From positions 1 to 42,005 of the forward strand of contig CAMKED010000008.1 of the NCBI GenBank assembly GCA_946411475.1: a stretch of 42,005 bases of DNA. Reading direction: 5' to 3'. Shown here in pieces: positions 1-8,956 of this stretch (position 1 is the stretch's first letter; each line of letters starts with the position of its first letter). Position numbers and translations under genes: made by a program. This stretch comes from an uncultured Clostridia bacterium. GTDB lineage: Bacteria > Bacillota > Clostridia > Oscillospirales > Oscillospiraceae. The notes beneath the pieces are model-generated. The model was not told the origin of the DNA. It was given only the letters and a program-made list of their open reading frames with translations, and ran no database searches.

Positions 1-55
1 TCTGGTATTTATTTCGGTACTGAAAGGTCACGTTTTTGACTTCTAAAATGGCCAT
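1..55 (-). CDS. ABC transporter ATPase, N-terminal fragment (cut by window edge)
   Basis: Only the first 18 codons are visible, reading leftward from an ATG at 53-55. These bases are identical to the start of the complete ATPase at 3107-3805, so this is the start of a second copy of that gene. It has the same AAGGAGG-type ribosome site and the same 14-bp gap behind the upstream permease stop. It would supply the nucleotide-binding subunit for the permease at 70-3132. The Walker motifs lie outside the window, so whether the copy is intact cannot be judged. Confidence 0.8.
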   Translation of the reverse strand, partial: MAILEVKNVTFQYRNKYQ

Positions 56-516
56 GGATCATTTCCTCCTTATTCCGGTTCGGTAAGAGCCGCAAACGAC
101 TGCTTTCGCAGCCCTGCGTTCAGACAGATCAGAGCAGAGACCGTCCAGACACTCAAAAAGGCGAGGGTGAGCAAAAGCTGGGTCTGGTTCATACGGATGC
201 CGGTCAGTCGGGCGAGCAGGACGCCGATTCCCAGACCCGCTGCCATCAGCAGGAGCTGTTCGAGCAGGAAGTTTCCGATGATCCGACCGTGCTGCGTGCC
301 GAGGGCCCGCATGACGGCAATTTCCCGCCGCCTGGACTGGATCAGCAGCCAGGCCAGGGCGAAGCCGATCACGCCGGCCAGCAGATACAGAGCGCCGTAG
401 AGGACGCTGACGTACTGGATCTGGCGCTCCATGGAGTGGACGGTGTTCAGATAGACTTCATCCTCGATCATGGCGTAGGGCTTGATGCGATCCCCGGAGC
501 GGACCCAGGTAAAGCC
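1..516. repeat. Direct repeat, copy A (permease 3' end + ATPase 5' end)
   Basis: Bases 1-516 are identical to 3751-4266; the first difference is C517 against T4267. The unit covers the last 149 codons of a permease, the 14-bp spacer and the first 18 codons of an ATPase. The left limit lies outside the window, so the true repeat is longer. It marks a recent tandem duplication or gene conversion. Confidence 0.97.
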
Positions 517-3132
517 CGCCTCGTCCATGGCTGCGCGGAGCTCGTCCAGCCGGGCGGCGTCCTTCAGCGTGAAAGTGAAGCTGGAATAAGTGAGCAAGGG
601 AGAGAGCCCGTTTGCCAGAAGATTGTTCAGGTATTTTCCCATATAGGGCGTATTTCCGACCCAGTATTGCTGGTCGTCGTTGTAGCTGCTCACGGAACTG
701 AAAATGTTTTGATGCGTGAAGGTCACCGGGGAGAAAAAGGTGTTGCTGTCCACCGGCGCCAGATAGGAAGCAACGATCAGCAACTGCTGCGGTTTCAGCT
801 TATCCGTGTTTTTTCCGGCATGGTAATAAGAAACGGCAGTGTTGACAATGTCGCCGAGTGAGATCCCGTATCGTTCCATCATGGCTTGCGGCATGGCGCA
901 AGGCACGGGCTGACCGGGTTTCGCAGCATCTATGCGGATGAAGTCCGCCTCGCTCCAACCCGCAAGCCACTCCACGGAGCCGCTGTCAGAGAAATGGAAA
1001 AGGGGGGAATCAGAAATGGAGGAGGTACCTGCCCAACTGGCTTCCTTGCTCAGGAAAAAAAGAACGGATTCATAGGCATAACTGCCCTCAATGGGCCAGT
1101 CAAACGGAATCTGCTCTTTGCCCTCTGCTCCGAGGAGCTTGATATGGCCCAAGTTGGTGGTGACGCAAAAGTCTTCTACCAGATCAGATGTGACAAGCGC
1201 CCCAACGGCGGAACTATTAAGCCTCAGCCCGCTGATCCGCTTGCCGTAGTAATCTGTGGCGTTGCCGGAGATTACTGCGTTATTTTTGTAAGCGTCCAGT
1301 TGCTCCTTGTAGCTGTTCAGGGAGGAGGTCAGATGCGAGAAGAACAGGGCGACAGCCAGACCCAGGAGCAGCACGGCCGTGGTGCGGCTCCTGCCGCGAA
1401 GCAGAGAGAGCAAACCGTATTTGAGTTTGCAGGAAAGCCTGGAAACGCGAGCTGCCCGTTTTGGCGCGATCTGCTTGACCGCTTTTTTCTGTTTCGTTTT
1501 CCGCTCCCGCAGACTGAGCGACGCAAAGACCAGCGTAAAGAGCAGGGTTCCGCACAGCAGGATTCCGACGGCGCTGAAGTAAGCCCCCGAAGGAGAGCTG
1601 GGATCAAATTCCAGGATTCGGGTAATGGCAAGCCGGGTCGCGGAGAAGCGAAGGTCTTGCTCTGCAAACTGGTCGGCGAAGCGCTGCAAAACGCCAAAGA
1701 CCCAGCTTTCGGCTGCTTTGCTGAGCATGGCGCCGAAGACTGCGCCAAAGAGGGTCAGGGCCATAGCAGCACTTAGGAAGTAGACGTACACGTGGATCCT
1801 GCCGCTGCCCATGGCGTACATGGTCCGGGCGGCCTCCCGCTGACGGGAGATGAACAGGTGACTCTGCATTGCCATGGCGCAGGCAGCCAGAAGCAGGCAC
1901 ACGACCAGGAAGATGCCGGAGATAAATTGCAGCTCCTCCATGGGCTCCGTTGCGGCGGCGTAGCCCTGATCGTAGACGTTCAGCCGAAAGCCCTGCGTCA
2001 GCAGGGGCTCGGCGGCCTCCAGGAAGCCGGTAACCTGACTGTTTTCCAGCCGGAACTGTCCCAGCGTATAACCGTTTACGGGATGGATCTCCTGACCGAT
2101 GTCGGCATCCGGTAAAAAGACCCAGAAGGGATAACTTTCCGTTTCACTGACAATGCCGACGATTTGATAATCTCCTTCGTCGATCTGCCTGTGATTCCTT
2201 GGCTCGTAGAGGTCTCCCTCCGCGTGGAGCAGCGTACAGGGGATCATGTCCCCAACCTTCCGTCCCAGCATGCCTGCAATGCGCTCAGAGACGATGCAGA
2301 CCTTGGCTTTGGTGTCGTATTCCTCCTGTGTGAAGAAACGGCCTTCCGTCAACGAGCTCAACTGCTGGTGGAAGGGATAGAGGTCTTCAATATCTGCCGT
2401 GCGGCTGACCCGGCAGGCGTCATTTTTTAAGTGCAGAATCTCGGCATAGCGCCGATAGGGGGCCTCGTCTGCTTCACTGGCTCCGCCCGGAAGCAGTGCA
2501 GGAAGCTCTGTTACGCTGTCCTGGTCCAGGAAGCTGACGTCTTCCGGCTGAAAGGTGTAGAAGCCGCTGTAACCGGAGTAGTAGAAGCGTCCGACGAAGA
2601 GATACTCAGCGGGGTATTCCATCGGGGGCGCCCCATCTATGCCGCGAAACATGACAACACGGTTTGTGAAATCGCTGCGGGAGTAAAGCGTTTCGTTCAC
2701 GACCCCGGTGTACAGCCCGTATTGTTTCTCATAGGTGTAGAGCTTGACCCGCAGCACGGCTGCGTCGGGCATGGGGACGGCCTCGTCCCAGCGGCGGATC
2801 TCGGAGGAGAGCATCAGCTCCGAGGAGGCAGGCTCCCAGCCAAGCACAGCGTCCGAAGCAATCAGCCGGGAGATGGTTTCTCGGTTGGCTTCCACCGCGT
2901 TGGCAAAGCTTTCGTCGTAGATCGTTTGATCCGGATAGTCCTGACCGACGTACTCCAGCTCTGCGATGGTATGAAAAAAATTGTTGCAGTCGTCCAGATA
3001 CCCCCGCACAACGCTATAAACACAACAGGAAACCATCAGCAGGGCGGCGGTTACTGTGAGAATCAGTACGAACAGCAGGGTTTTCCCGGGCGTCCGCAGC
3101 GTGCTTTTAAGCCCGTTGTTCGCAGCCTGCAT
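70..3132 (-). CDS. FtsX/MacB-type ABC transporter permease (copy 1)
   Basis: Large ABC permease of about 1020 residues with the duplicated FtsX layout. It has one N-terminal membrane segment, a long extracytoplasmic region, three membrane segments near the middle, a short basic cytoplasmic linker (RERKTKQKK), another membrane segment, a second large extracytoplasmic region and three C-terminal segments. Such permeases work with a LolD/MacB-like ATPase as mechanotransmitters or lipid/peptide exporters; the substrate here is unknown. The ATG at 3130-3132 is chosen because AAGGAGG lies at 3141-3147 and the protein then begins [10 protein letters not shown], matching the paralogue at 3820-6915. 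A longer reading frame adds ten residues without a good ribosome site. The gene overlaps the end of the upstream ATPase by 26 bp. The last 149 codons are identical at DNA level to the paralogue. Confidence 0.88.
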   Translation of the reverse strand: MQAANNGLKSTLRTPGKTLLFVLILTVTAALLMVSCCVYSVVRGYLDDCNNFFHTIAELEYVGQDYPDQTIYDESFANAVEANRETISRLIASDAVLGWEPASSELMLSSEIRRWDEAVPMPDAAVLRVKLYTYEKQYGLYTGVVNETLYSRSDFTNRVVMFRGIDGAPPMEYPAEYLFVGRFYYSGYSGFYTFQPEDVSFLDQDSVTELPALLPGGASEADEAPYRRYAEILHLKNDACRVSRTADIEDLYPFHQQLSSLTEGRFFTQEEYDTKAKVCIVSERIAGMLGRKVGDMIPCTLLHAEGDLYEPRNHRQIDEGDYQIVGIVSETESYPFWVFLPDADIGQEIHPVNGYTLGQFRLENSQVTGFLEAAEPLLTQGFRLNVYDQGYAAATEPMEELQFISGIFLVVCLLLAACAMAMQSHLFISRQREAARTMYAMGSGRIHVYVYFLSAAMALTLFGAVFGAMLSKAAESWVFGVLQRFADQFAEQDLRFSATRLAITRILEFDPSSPSGAYFSAVGILLCGTLLFTLVFASLSLRERKTKQKKAVKQIAPKRAARVSRLSCKLKYGLLSLLRGRSRTTAVLLLGLAVALFFSHLTSSLNSYKEQLDAYKNNAVISGNATDYYGKRISGLRLNSSAVGALVTSDLVEDFCVTTNLGHIKLLGAEGKEQIPFDWPIEGSYAYESVLFFLSKEASWAGTSSISDSPLFHFSDSGSVEWLAGWSEADFIRIDAAKPGQPVPCAMPQAMMERYGISLGDIVNTAVSYYHAGKNTDKLKPQQLLIVASYLAPVDSNTFFSPVTFTHQNIFSSVSSYNDDQQYWVGNTPYMGKYLNNLLANGLSPLLTYSSFTFTLKDAARLDELRAAMDEAGFTWVRSGDRIKPYAMIEDEVYLNTVHSMERQIQYVSVLYGALYLLAGVIGFALAWLLIQSRRREIAVMRALGTQHGRIIGNFLLEQLLLMAAGLGIGVLLARLTGIRMNQTQLLLTLAFLSVWTVSALICLNAGLRKQSFAALTEPE

Positions 3133-3805
3133 CGTCGTATCCTCCTTGCAGCTTTCCGTCACGCATCCGATAGACCAGGTCGGCGCGGGCAGCGATGTCT
3201 AGGTCGTGGGTGACCACGATGACGCAGTAGCCGTCCTCGTGGGCGAGTTTGAGCAGCAGCTCGATGATGCGGCGGCTGTTCTCGGTGTCCAGATTGCCGG
3301 TGGGCTCGTCGGCCAGCAGGAGCTTGGTGTCCATGCTCATGGCGCGGGCCACGGCCACGCGCTGCTGTTCGCCGCCGGAGAGCATGTCCGGGAAGCGGGG
3401 CAGGACCGTTGCAGGCAGGCCCACGCGCTGAATCAGTTCCTCCGCCTTCTCACGGGCCGGTTTGCCCTTGAAGCCGCGCAGCTCCATCGGATAGGTGACG
3501 TTCTCGGAGACCGTCAGCAGCGGCAGCAGACGGAAGCTCTGATAGATGACTGCCGCGTTTTCCCGGCGGTAGCGGTTGAGGTTGATCTGGGAGGTGGGCT
3601 TTCCCTCGAAGCAGATCTCGCCCGAGGTCGGCAGCATCAGCCCGGCCATAAGGGAGAGCAGGGTGCTCTTGCCGGAGCCGGATTTGCCCACCAGGGCGTA
3701 GAGCTTTCCTTCTTCAAAGGCGCAATCCACACCGTTCAGGGCGTTGACGGTCTGGTATTTATTTCGGTACTGAAAGGTCACGTTTTTGACTTCTAAAATG
3801 GCCAT
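3107..3805 (-). CDS. ABC transporter ATPase (LolD/MacB family)
   Basis: 232-residue nucleotide-binding subunit. Visible motifs are Walker [10 protein letters not shown] (residues 40-48), Q-loop YQSF (88-91), signature LSGGEQQR (142-149), Walker B LLLADEP followed by TGNLD (162-173) and H-loop His200. The [22 protein letters not shown] pattern is characteristic of the LolD/MacB/FtsE branch, which partners FtsX-type permeases. It sits between two large permeases, 14 bp behind the stop of the one at 3820-6915 and overlapping the start of the one at 70-3132, so all are probably co-transcribed. Whether it serves one or both permeases cannot be told, since a second ATPase copy starts at position 55. 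Confidence 0.95.
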   Translation of the reverse strand: MAILEVKNVTFQYRNKYQTVNALNGVDCAFEEGKLYALVGKSGSGKSTLLSLMAGLMLPTSGEICFEGKPTSQINLNRYRRENAAVIYQSFRLLPLLTVSENVTYPMELRGFKGKPAREKAEELIQRVGLPATVLPRFPDMLSGGEQQRVAVARAMSMDTKLLLADEPTGNLDTENSRRIIELLLKLAHEDGYCVIVVTHDLDIAARADLVYRMRDGKLQGGYDDAGCEQRA

Positions 3806-4266
3806 GGATCATTTCCTCCTTATTCCGGTTCGGTAAGAGCCGCAAACGACTGCTTTCGCAGCCCTGCGTTCAGACAGATCAGAGCAGAGACCGTCCAGAC
3901 ACTCAAAAAGGCGAGGGTGAGCAAAAGCTGGGTCTGGTTCATACGGATGCCGGTCAGTCGGGCGAGCAGGACGCCGATTCCCAGACCCGCTGCCATCAGC
4001 AGGAGCTGTTCGAGCAGGAAGTTTCCGATGATCCGACCGTGCTGCGTGCCGAGGGCCCGCATGACGGCAATTTCCCGCCGCCTGGACTGGATCAGCAGCC
4101 AGGCCAGGGCGAAGCCGATCACGCCGGCCAGCAGATACAGAGCGCCGTAGAGGACGCTGACGTACTGGATCTGGCGCTCCATGGAGTGGACGGTGTTCAG
4201 ATAGACTTCATCCTCGATCATGGCGTAGGGCTTGATGCGATCCCCGGAGCGGACCCAGGTAAAGCC
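3751..4266. repeat. Direct repeat, copy B
   Basis: Second copy of the exact 516-bp direct repeat at 1-516, offset by 3750 bp. Recombination between the copies would delete or duplicate one complete ATPase-permease unit in frame. Confidence 0.97.
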
Positions 4267-6915
4267 TGCTTCGTCCATGGCTGCGCGGAGCTCGTCCAGC
4301 CGGGCGGCGTCCTTCAGCGTGAAGGTATAGCTGGAATAGTCGAGAGAAGGCGTGAGGCCTTTGGCCTGGTATTTGGCCAGATCCGCGGGAGAGTAGCTGT
4401 CGCGGCCGATCCAGCAATCGGCGTCGTTCTCGTTGAAAATCGGGAAAAGGTTTTCCGACTGCAGTCCGTCGCGCACGTAGGTCACCGGGGAGAAAACGAC
4501 GGTGCTTTCCGTGGGAGCCACGTAGGACGCAACGACCTGAAGCTGTACGGGAATCACGACGAAATCCCAGTGGGGGTGATAATAGGCGACGGCGGTGTTG
4601 ATCCGATCGCCGAGCCGGATGCCGTTCTCTTCCATCATGGATTTGGGCAGGGCGCAGACGGCGGGACCGCTTCGATAGGAACCGTAATACCAGCTCTCCC
4701 AAGCGGAACTGTAGGCGGAAAAGGATTTGTCGTCCAGCCGGATGAAATCCGCTTCGCTCCACCCGTCCAGCCACTCCACGGAACCGCCGTCGGAAAAATG
4801 GAACAGCGGGCTGTCGGAGATGGAGGAGGTGCCGGTCCAGACGGGCTCCTTGCTCAACAGGTAGAAAACGGTTTCGTAGGCGTAACCGCCGTATTCCGGC
4901 CAATCGAAGGGGAGCTGCTCCTGACCCTCCACGCCGAGGAATTTGATGTGGCCCAGGCGTGTGGTCACGCAGAAATCCTCTAAAAGATCAGAGGTGCTGA
5001 GCAACGAAACGGGGCGGCCCTTGACGTTCAGACCGCTGATCCGCTTGGCGTAGTAGTCCGTGGCGGTGCCAGTGATGACGGCGTTTTTCTGGTAGGCGGC
5101 AAGCTGCTCCTGATAGCCGATCCGGGAGTTGGTCAGATGTCCGAAGAACATGGCTGCGGCCACGCCCAGCAACAGCACGGCGACCGTGCGGCCGCGGCCC
5201 CGGAGCAGGGAGAGCAGGCCGTATTTGAAGACGCCGGAAAGCCGGGAAATACGGCCTGCTCGCTTGGGAGCGTACTGCCGGACGGATTTTTTCTTTGTGA
5301 TTTTCCGCTCCCGCAGGCTGAGCAGGGCAAAGAGCAGCGTGAAAATCAGTGTGCCGCCGACCAGAATCGCAGCGGCGGTCAGATAGGTCCGCATCGAAGA
5401 GATCGGGTTGAACTCCAAGGTCCGGGTGACGGCGATCCGCGTGGCGGAGAAGCGGAGATCCTGCTCTGCGTACTGCGAGGTAAAGCGCTGCAGGACTTTG
5501 TAGACGCTGCCCTCGGTCAGCTTGCTGATGCCGGCGCCGAACACGGCGGCGGGAACGGTCAGGGCCAGCGCAGCGCTGAGAAAGTAGACGCACACGTGGG
5601 TGCGGCCGCTGCCGAGACTGTACATCGTCCTGCCGGTCTCCCGCTGCCGGGAGATGAAGATATGGCTCTGCATGGCCAGCGCGCAGCAGGCCAGCAGAAG
5701 ACAGACGGCCAGAAAGACGCCGGAGATGAACAGCAGCTCTTCCATGGGCTCCGTGGCGGCGGCATAGCCCTGGTCGTAGACGTTCAGACGGAAGCCGTGC
5801 TCCAGCAGGGGAGCCGCAGCCTCCAAAAAGGCCGGAACCGCATTGTTTTTCAGCCGGAACTGGCCCAGTGTGTAGCCGTTCACTGCATAGATCTCTTTGC
5901 TCACGTCCGCGTCCGGCAAAAAGACGCAGTAGGGATAGTCCTCCGAGTGGCTCACGATCCCGACGATTTTGTAATCGCCTTCCTCGATCTGGACGTGGTT
6001 GGCGACGTCATAGAGATCGCCTTCGGCCCGGAAGAGCGTGAAGGGAATGCTGTCGCCCAGCTCCAGACCCAACATCCCCGCGATTCGCTCGGAGACAACG
6101 CATACCTTGGCCTTTTCGTCATATTCCTTCTGCGTAAAGCCGCGCCCCCCGGTCAGAGTGATCAACTGCTGATGGAAGGGGTAGAGATCCTCCATCGAGG
6201 CGGTGCGCATCACGCGGCAGGAATCGTTGATCCGGTGCAGCGCATCGGCGTAGCGCTGGAAGCCGGCCTCTTCCGCCTCGCTTGCGCCTTCCGGAAGCTG
6301 CGGCGGCAGCTCGATCAGCTCGCCGTTGTCGCGAAAGGAGACAGGCTCGATCTGAAAGTTGGAATAGAAATAGCCCGAGACCAGATAAGAGGCGGGACAG
6401 TCCAGTTTTTCCGCCCCGTCGATGCCGCGGATCAGAATGAGCTTATTCGTGTCGTCGCTGCGGGAATAGAGCGTTTCGGTCACCATCGCGGAATAGAGGC
6501 CGCTGCTTGGCTCGTAGCCGTAGAGCTTTACGCGCAGCACAGCGGCGTAGGGATCGGGGACGAATTCATCCCAGCGGTGGATCAGCGGCGAGAGCATCAA
6601 TTCATTCGAGGCCGGCTCCCAGGCAAGCACAGGTTCGGCGGTAATCAGGGCGGAAAGCGCGTCCCGGTTTTCCTCCACCGCAGCGGCAAAGCCTTCGTCA
6701 TAGACGTATTGATTGGGATAATACTGGCCGATGTACTCCAGCTCTGCAATGGTGTGGAAATAATCTTCGCAGTTGCCCAGATAGCCTCTTACCGCGCCGA
6801 ACACGCTGCACGATACGGTCAGCAGCGCTGCCGTGACCGTAAGGATCAGCAGAAACAGCAGGGTCTTTCCCGGCGTCCGCAGTGCACTTTTGAGTCCGTT
6901 TTTGATGGCTTGCAA
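3820..6915 (-). CDS. FtsX/MacB-type ABC transporter permease (copy 2)
   Basis: 1031-residue paralogue of the permease at 70-3132, with the same architecture of two FtsX membrane domains and two large outer domains. The start is a TTG at 6913-6915 giving MQAIKNGLKS, with AGGAGG at 6925-6930 nine bases upstream; no better ATG is nearby. The first gene of the leftward operon, it is followed by the ATPase at 3107-3805. The outer domains differ clearly from copy 1 in sequence and in small insertions, for example around residues 725-745 (ASAWESWYYGSYRSG). The C-terminal membrane domain is identical. This fits diverging ligand-facing parts with a shared, recently copied or homogenised transport core. 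Substrate unknown. Confidence 0.88.
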   Translation of the reverse strand: MQAIKNGLKSALRTPGKTLLFLLILTVTAALLTVSCSVFGAVRGYLGNCEDYFHTIAELEYIGQYYPNQYVYDEGFAAAVEENRDALSALITAEPVLAWEPASNELMLSPLIHRWDEFVPDPYAAVLRVKLYGYEPSSGLYSAMVTETLYSRSDDTNKLILIRGIDGAEKLDCPASYLVSGYFYSNFQIEPVSFRDNGELIELPPQLPEGASEAEEAGFQRYADALHRINDSCRVMRTASMEDLYPFHQQLITLTGGRGFTQKEYDEKAKVCVVSERIAGMLGLELGDSIPFTLFRAEGDLYDVANHVQIEEGDYKIVGIVSHSEDYPYCVFLPDADVSKEIYAVNGYTLGQFRLKNNAVPAFLEAAAPLLEHGFRLNVYDQGYAAATEPMEELLFISGVFLAVCLLLACCALAMQSHIFISRQRETGRTMYSLGSGRTHVCVYFLSAALALTVPAAVFGAGISKLTEGSVYKVLQRFTSQYAEQDLRFSATRIAVTRTLEFNPISSMRTYLTAAAILVGGTLIFTLLFALLSLRERKITKKKSVRQYAPKRAGRISRLSGVFKYGLLSLLRGRGRTVAVLLLGVAAAMFFGHLTNSRIGYQEQLAAYQKNAVITGTATDYYAKRISGLNVKGRPVSLLSTSDLLEDFCVTTRLGHIKFLGVEGQEQLPFDWPEYGGYAYETVFYLLSKEPVWTGTSSISDSPLFHFSDGGSVEWLDGWSEADFIRLDDKSFSAYSSAWESWYYGSYRSGPAVCALPKSMMEENGIRLGDRINTAVAYYHPHWDFVVIPVQLQVVASYVAPTESTVVFSPVTYVRDGLQSENLFPIFNENDADCWIGRDSYSPADLAKYQAKGLTPSLDYSSYTFTLKDAARLDELRAAMDEAGFTWVRSGDRIKPYAMIEDEVYLNTVHSMERQIQYVSVLYGALYLLAGVIGFALAWLLIQSRRREIAVMRALGTQHGRIIGNFLLEQLLLMAAGLGIGVLLARLTGIRMNQTQLLLTLAFLSVWTVSALICLNAGLRKQSFAALTEPE

Positions 6916-7489
6916 GGCAGCCAGCCTCCTCTCTTTTCGTTCATCACACGGCCCGAGCGGGACGGACCGCGCCGGAGGAAAGCGCCTGCTTTCAACCCCG
7001 TTCTGTGCGTTAATGACAGAAACCGAGAATTCGTTACAAGTTTTTTTATTTTTATTTTTTTTTTTTCGGTTCAGAGTTCAGAGTGTAGGGGGCGTCGTGG
7101 GCGCAGCAGAGAACAATTGAAAATTGAAAGTTGAAAAGTATCTGTTCAGTAGGGTCGTAGTGGCCGCGCACCTGCGCGGCCATAAAGCCCCGAAACAGCA
7201 ATCCGCGGCATGGCCGCGCAGATGCGACTGAATAGATACGTTGAAAATTGAAAATGATGGTGTTTTGCAGATTGCTGTCTGCAAAAGGAATAACGATGAA
7301 AACAGCCGGAAAAGCGGAATATCTTTTCCTTCATCGTTCAAATGGCAATTTGAACGATACATTCACTTTCAACTTTCAACTTTCAACTGCGCAGCGGGGC
7401 GTCGTGGGCCTGCGAACCCTGAACCCTCCCTTCATATAACCTGTTCAAAAATCAACACTAAAAATCCATCCTGTTTGTACAGTTTTCCA
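6916..7489. other. Gene-free repeat-rich gap between the ABC operon and rnf
   Basis: No convincing gene is seen. From left to right it holds the ribosome site of the leftward permease, a long T-rich tract (about 7040-7068), a GGTTCAGAGTTCAGAG motif (7074-7089), arrays of TTGAAA/TTGAAAATTGAAAG microrepeats, an inserted MITE (7138-7239), a TTTTGCAGA...TCTGCAAAA palindrome (about 7261-7284), inverted short arms around 7295-7355, and a CTTTCAACTTTCAACTTTCAAC array (7366-7388) ending in GAACCCTGAACCC. The motif GGGGCGTCGTGGGC occurs twice in direct orientation (near 7089 and 7396). Reading frames here are artefacts of the repeats. Confidence 0.75.
7138..7239. mobile_element. MITE-like element, copy 1 (internally deleted)
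   Basis: 102-bp element with terminal inverted repeats, starting GTATCTGTTCAGT and ending ACTGAATAGATAC. It is flanked by a perfect 8-bp direct repeat GTTGAAAA at 7130-7137 and 7240-7247, the signature of a transposition target duplication. It matches the 127-bp copy at 35358-35484, but lacks 22 bp of the right arm and 3 bp of the right terminal repeat. It has no coding capacity, so it must have been moved by a transposase supplied elsewhere. It landed inside a TTGAAA microrepeat array, which gives the relative order of events. Confidence 0.88.
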
Positions 7490-7518
7490 TTGCCTTTTCT
7501 CCGCGCGTGTGATAAAAT
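7490..7518 (+). promoter_or_regulatory. Promoter for the rnf operon
   Basis: TTGCCT (7490-7495), 17-bp spacer, TAAAAT (7513-7518) preceded by TGA, an extended -10. It lies about 80 bp before the rnfC start, with no competing hexamers nearby. Predicted by eye only. Confidence 0.55.
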
Positions 7519-7600
7519 ATGCGTTAAGAGCGCCAAAGGCGGAGCTGCGCAAGCCGTTTCGCATCGAGGCGCGCTGCACCAAACCAGGAGGGAGAAAACA

Positions 7601-8956
7601 GTGAACTTAACCTTTCGCGGCGGAGTCCATCCCAAGGGGCGGAAGGAGCTGAGCAGGGAAGTCCCCCTGCGCCGCTTCGATCCGGGCCCCTGCGAGATGG
7701 TATACCCCTTGGCCCAGCACATCGGAAAACCCGCAAAAGCCATTGTCAAAAAGAACGACCCTGTTTTGGTAGGACAAAAGCTGGCCGAGGCCGACGGCTT
7801 CGTGTCTGCCTGCGTCATCAGCTCCTGCTCCGGCAAGGTCAAGGCCGTGGAAAAACGGCGCACCATCGCCGGCACCATGACCGAGTGCGTCGTGGTGGAT
7901 AACGACGGCGCCTATACCCCCATGGAGGGGCTTGGAACCAGGCAGGACCTTTCCGCCCTGACCAATCAGGACATCCTGAACCGGGTCAAAGAGGCCGGGA
8001 TCGTCGGCCTGGGCGGCGCGGGCTTCCCCACGCACGTCAAGCTGGCCCCCAAGGAGCCGGACAAGATCAAGTATCTGATCGCCAACGGTGCCGAGTGCGA
8101 GCCCTACATCACCTGCAACGATCAGCTCATGCGCTCGAATGCGGCCGGGATCGTGGAGGGCCTGGAGCTGACGCTCCGGCTCTATCCGAACGCCGAATGC
8201 GTGATCGGCATCGAGGACAATAAGCCAGAGGCCATCGCCTCCATGCGCAAGGCCGTCGAGGGCAAGCAGCGCATGCGGGTCCTGCCGCTGCACACCAAAT
8301 ACCCGCAGGGCGGCGAGCGCAGCCTGATCCGGGTCATTGCCGGGGTGGATTTCCCCGTGACCATGCTCCCGGCGGACGTGGGCTGCATTGTCCTGAACGT
8401 CGGCACGGCCTACGCGATCGGCCGGGCCGTGGCCTGGAACGAGCCGCTTTATGAGCACGTGCTCACCGTCACCGGCGAGGCGGTCCGGGAGCCGGGCAAT
8501 TTCATCGCCCGAGACGGCAGCACCTTTGCTCAGCTTTTGGAGGCCTGCGGCGGCGTCAAGGACGGCGTCACACCCAAGAAGGCCCTCTCCGGCGGCCCGA
8601 TGATGGGCGTGGCCGTGGCCGGGCTGGAGGTCCCCATTCAGAAGAATACCAACGCGCTGACCCTGCTGGCCGAGGATCGGGTCGAGCGGGCGGAAAAAGA
8701 GCAGACAGCCTGCCTCCACTGCGGCCGCTGCTCCACGATCTGCCCCAACGGACTGGTCCCCGCGCTGATGGCGGACGCCATCAACATGCAGAACTGGGAG
8801 CGCTATGAGAAAAAGCTCTACGGCTTGGAATGCATCGCCTGCGGCTCCTGCACCTATATCTGCCCGGCCAGAAGGCCGCTGACGCAGATGTTCAAGCAGA
8901 CCAAGGCGGAGATCATGGCCCGGAAACGGGCGGCGCAGGCAGGAGGGAAAAAATGA
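7601..8956 (+). CDS. rnfC: Rnf complex subunit C (ferredoxin:NAD+ oxidoreductase)
   Basis: 451-residue peripheral cytoplasmic subunit that carries the NAD(H) and FMN site and two [4Fe-4S] clusters of the ion-pumping Rnf complex. Visible: the glycine-rich VGLGGAGFPTHVKL segment (about residues 133-148) and two ferredoxin motifs, CLHCGRCSTICP (from Cys371) and CIACGSCTYICP (from Cys411). The GTG at 7601 is chosen because GGAGG precedes it by about nine bases and the protein then begins with the family-typical N-terminus NLTFRGGVHPKG. The reading frame extends 120 codons further upstream, but only through repeats. Its TGA overlaps the ATG of the next gene (ATGA), indicating translational coupling. 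First gene of rnfC-DG-E-A-B. Confidence 0.95.
   Translation: MNLTFRGGVHPKGRKELSREVPLRRFDPGPCEMVYPLAQHIGKPAKAIVKKNDPVLVGQKLAEADGFVSACVISSCSGKVKAVEKRRTIAGTMTECVVVDNDGAYTPMEGLGTRQDLSALTNQDILNRVKEAGIVGLGGAGFPTHVKLAPKEPDKIKYLIANGAECEPYITCNDQLMRSNAAGIVEGLELTLRLYPNAECVIGIEDNKPEAIASMRKAVEGKQRMRVLPLHTKYPQGGERSLIRVIAGVDFPVTMLPADVGCIVLNVGTAYAIGRAVAWNEPLYEHVLTVTGEAVREPGNFIARDGSTFAQLLEACGGVKDGVTPKKALSGGPMMGVAVAGLEVPIQKNTNALTLLAEDRVERAEKEQTACLHCGRCSTICPNGLVPALMADAINMQNWERYEKKLYGLECIACGSCTYICPARRPLTQMFKQTKAEIMARKRAAQAGGKK

Noticed and set aside
5137-7134. Long plus-strand open frame (665 codons) opposite the permease
   Set aside because: It mirrors the permease gene, has no ribosome site or recognisable domain, and its composition (Gln, Gly, Arg, Val-rich) is that of an antisense shadow in GC-rich DNA.
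7241-7600. N-terminal extension of rnfC by 120 codons
   Set aside because: The stretch is made of intergenic repeats and starts at the MITE edge; the GTG at 7601 with GGAGG matches the family N-terminus.
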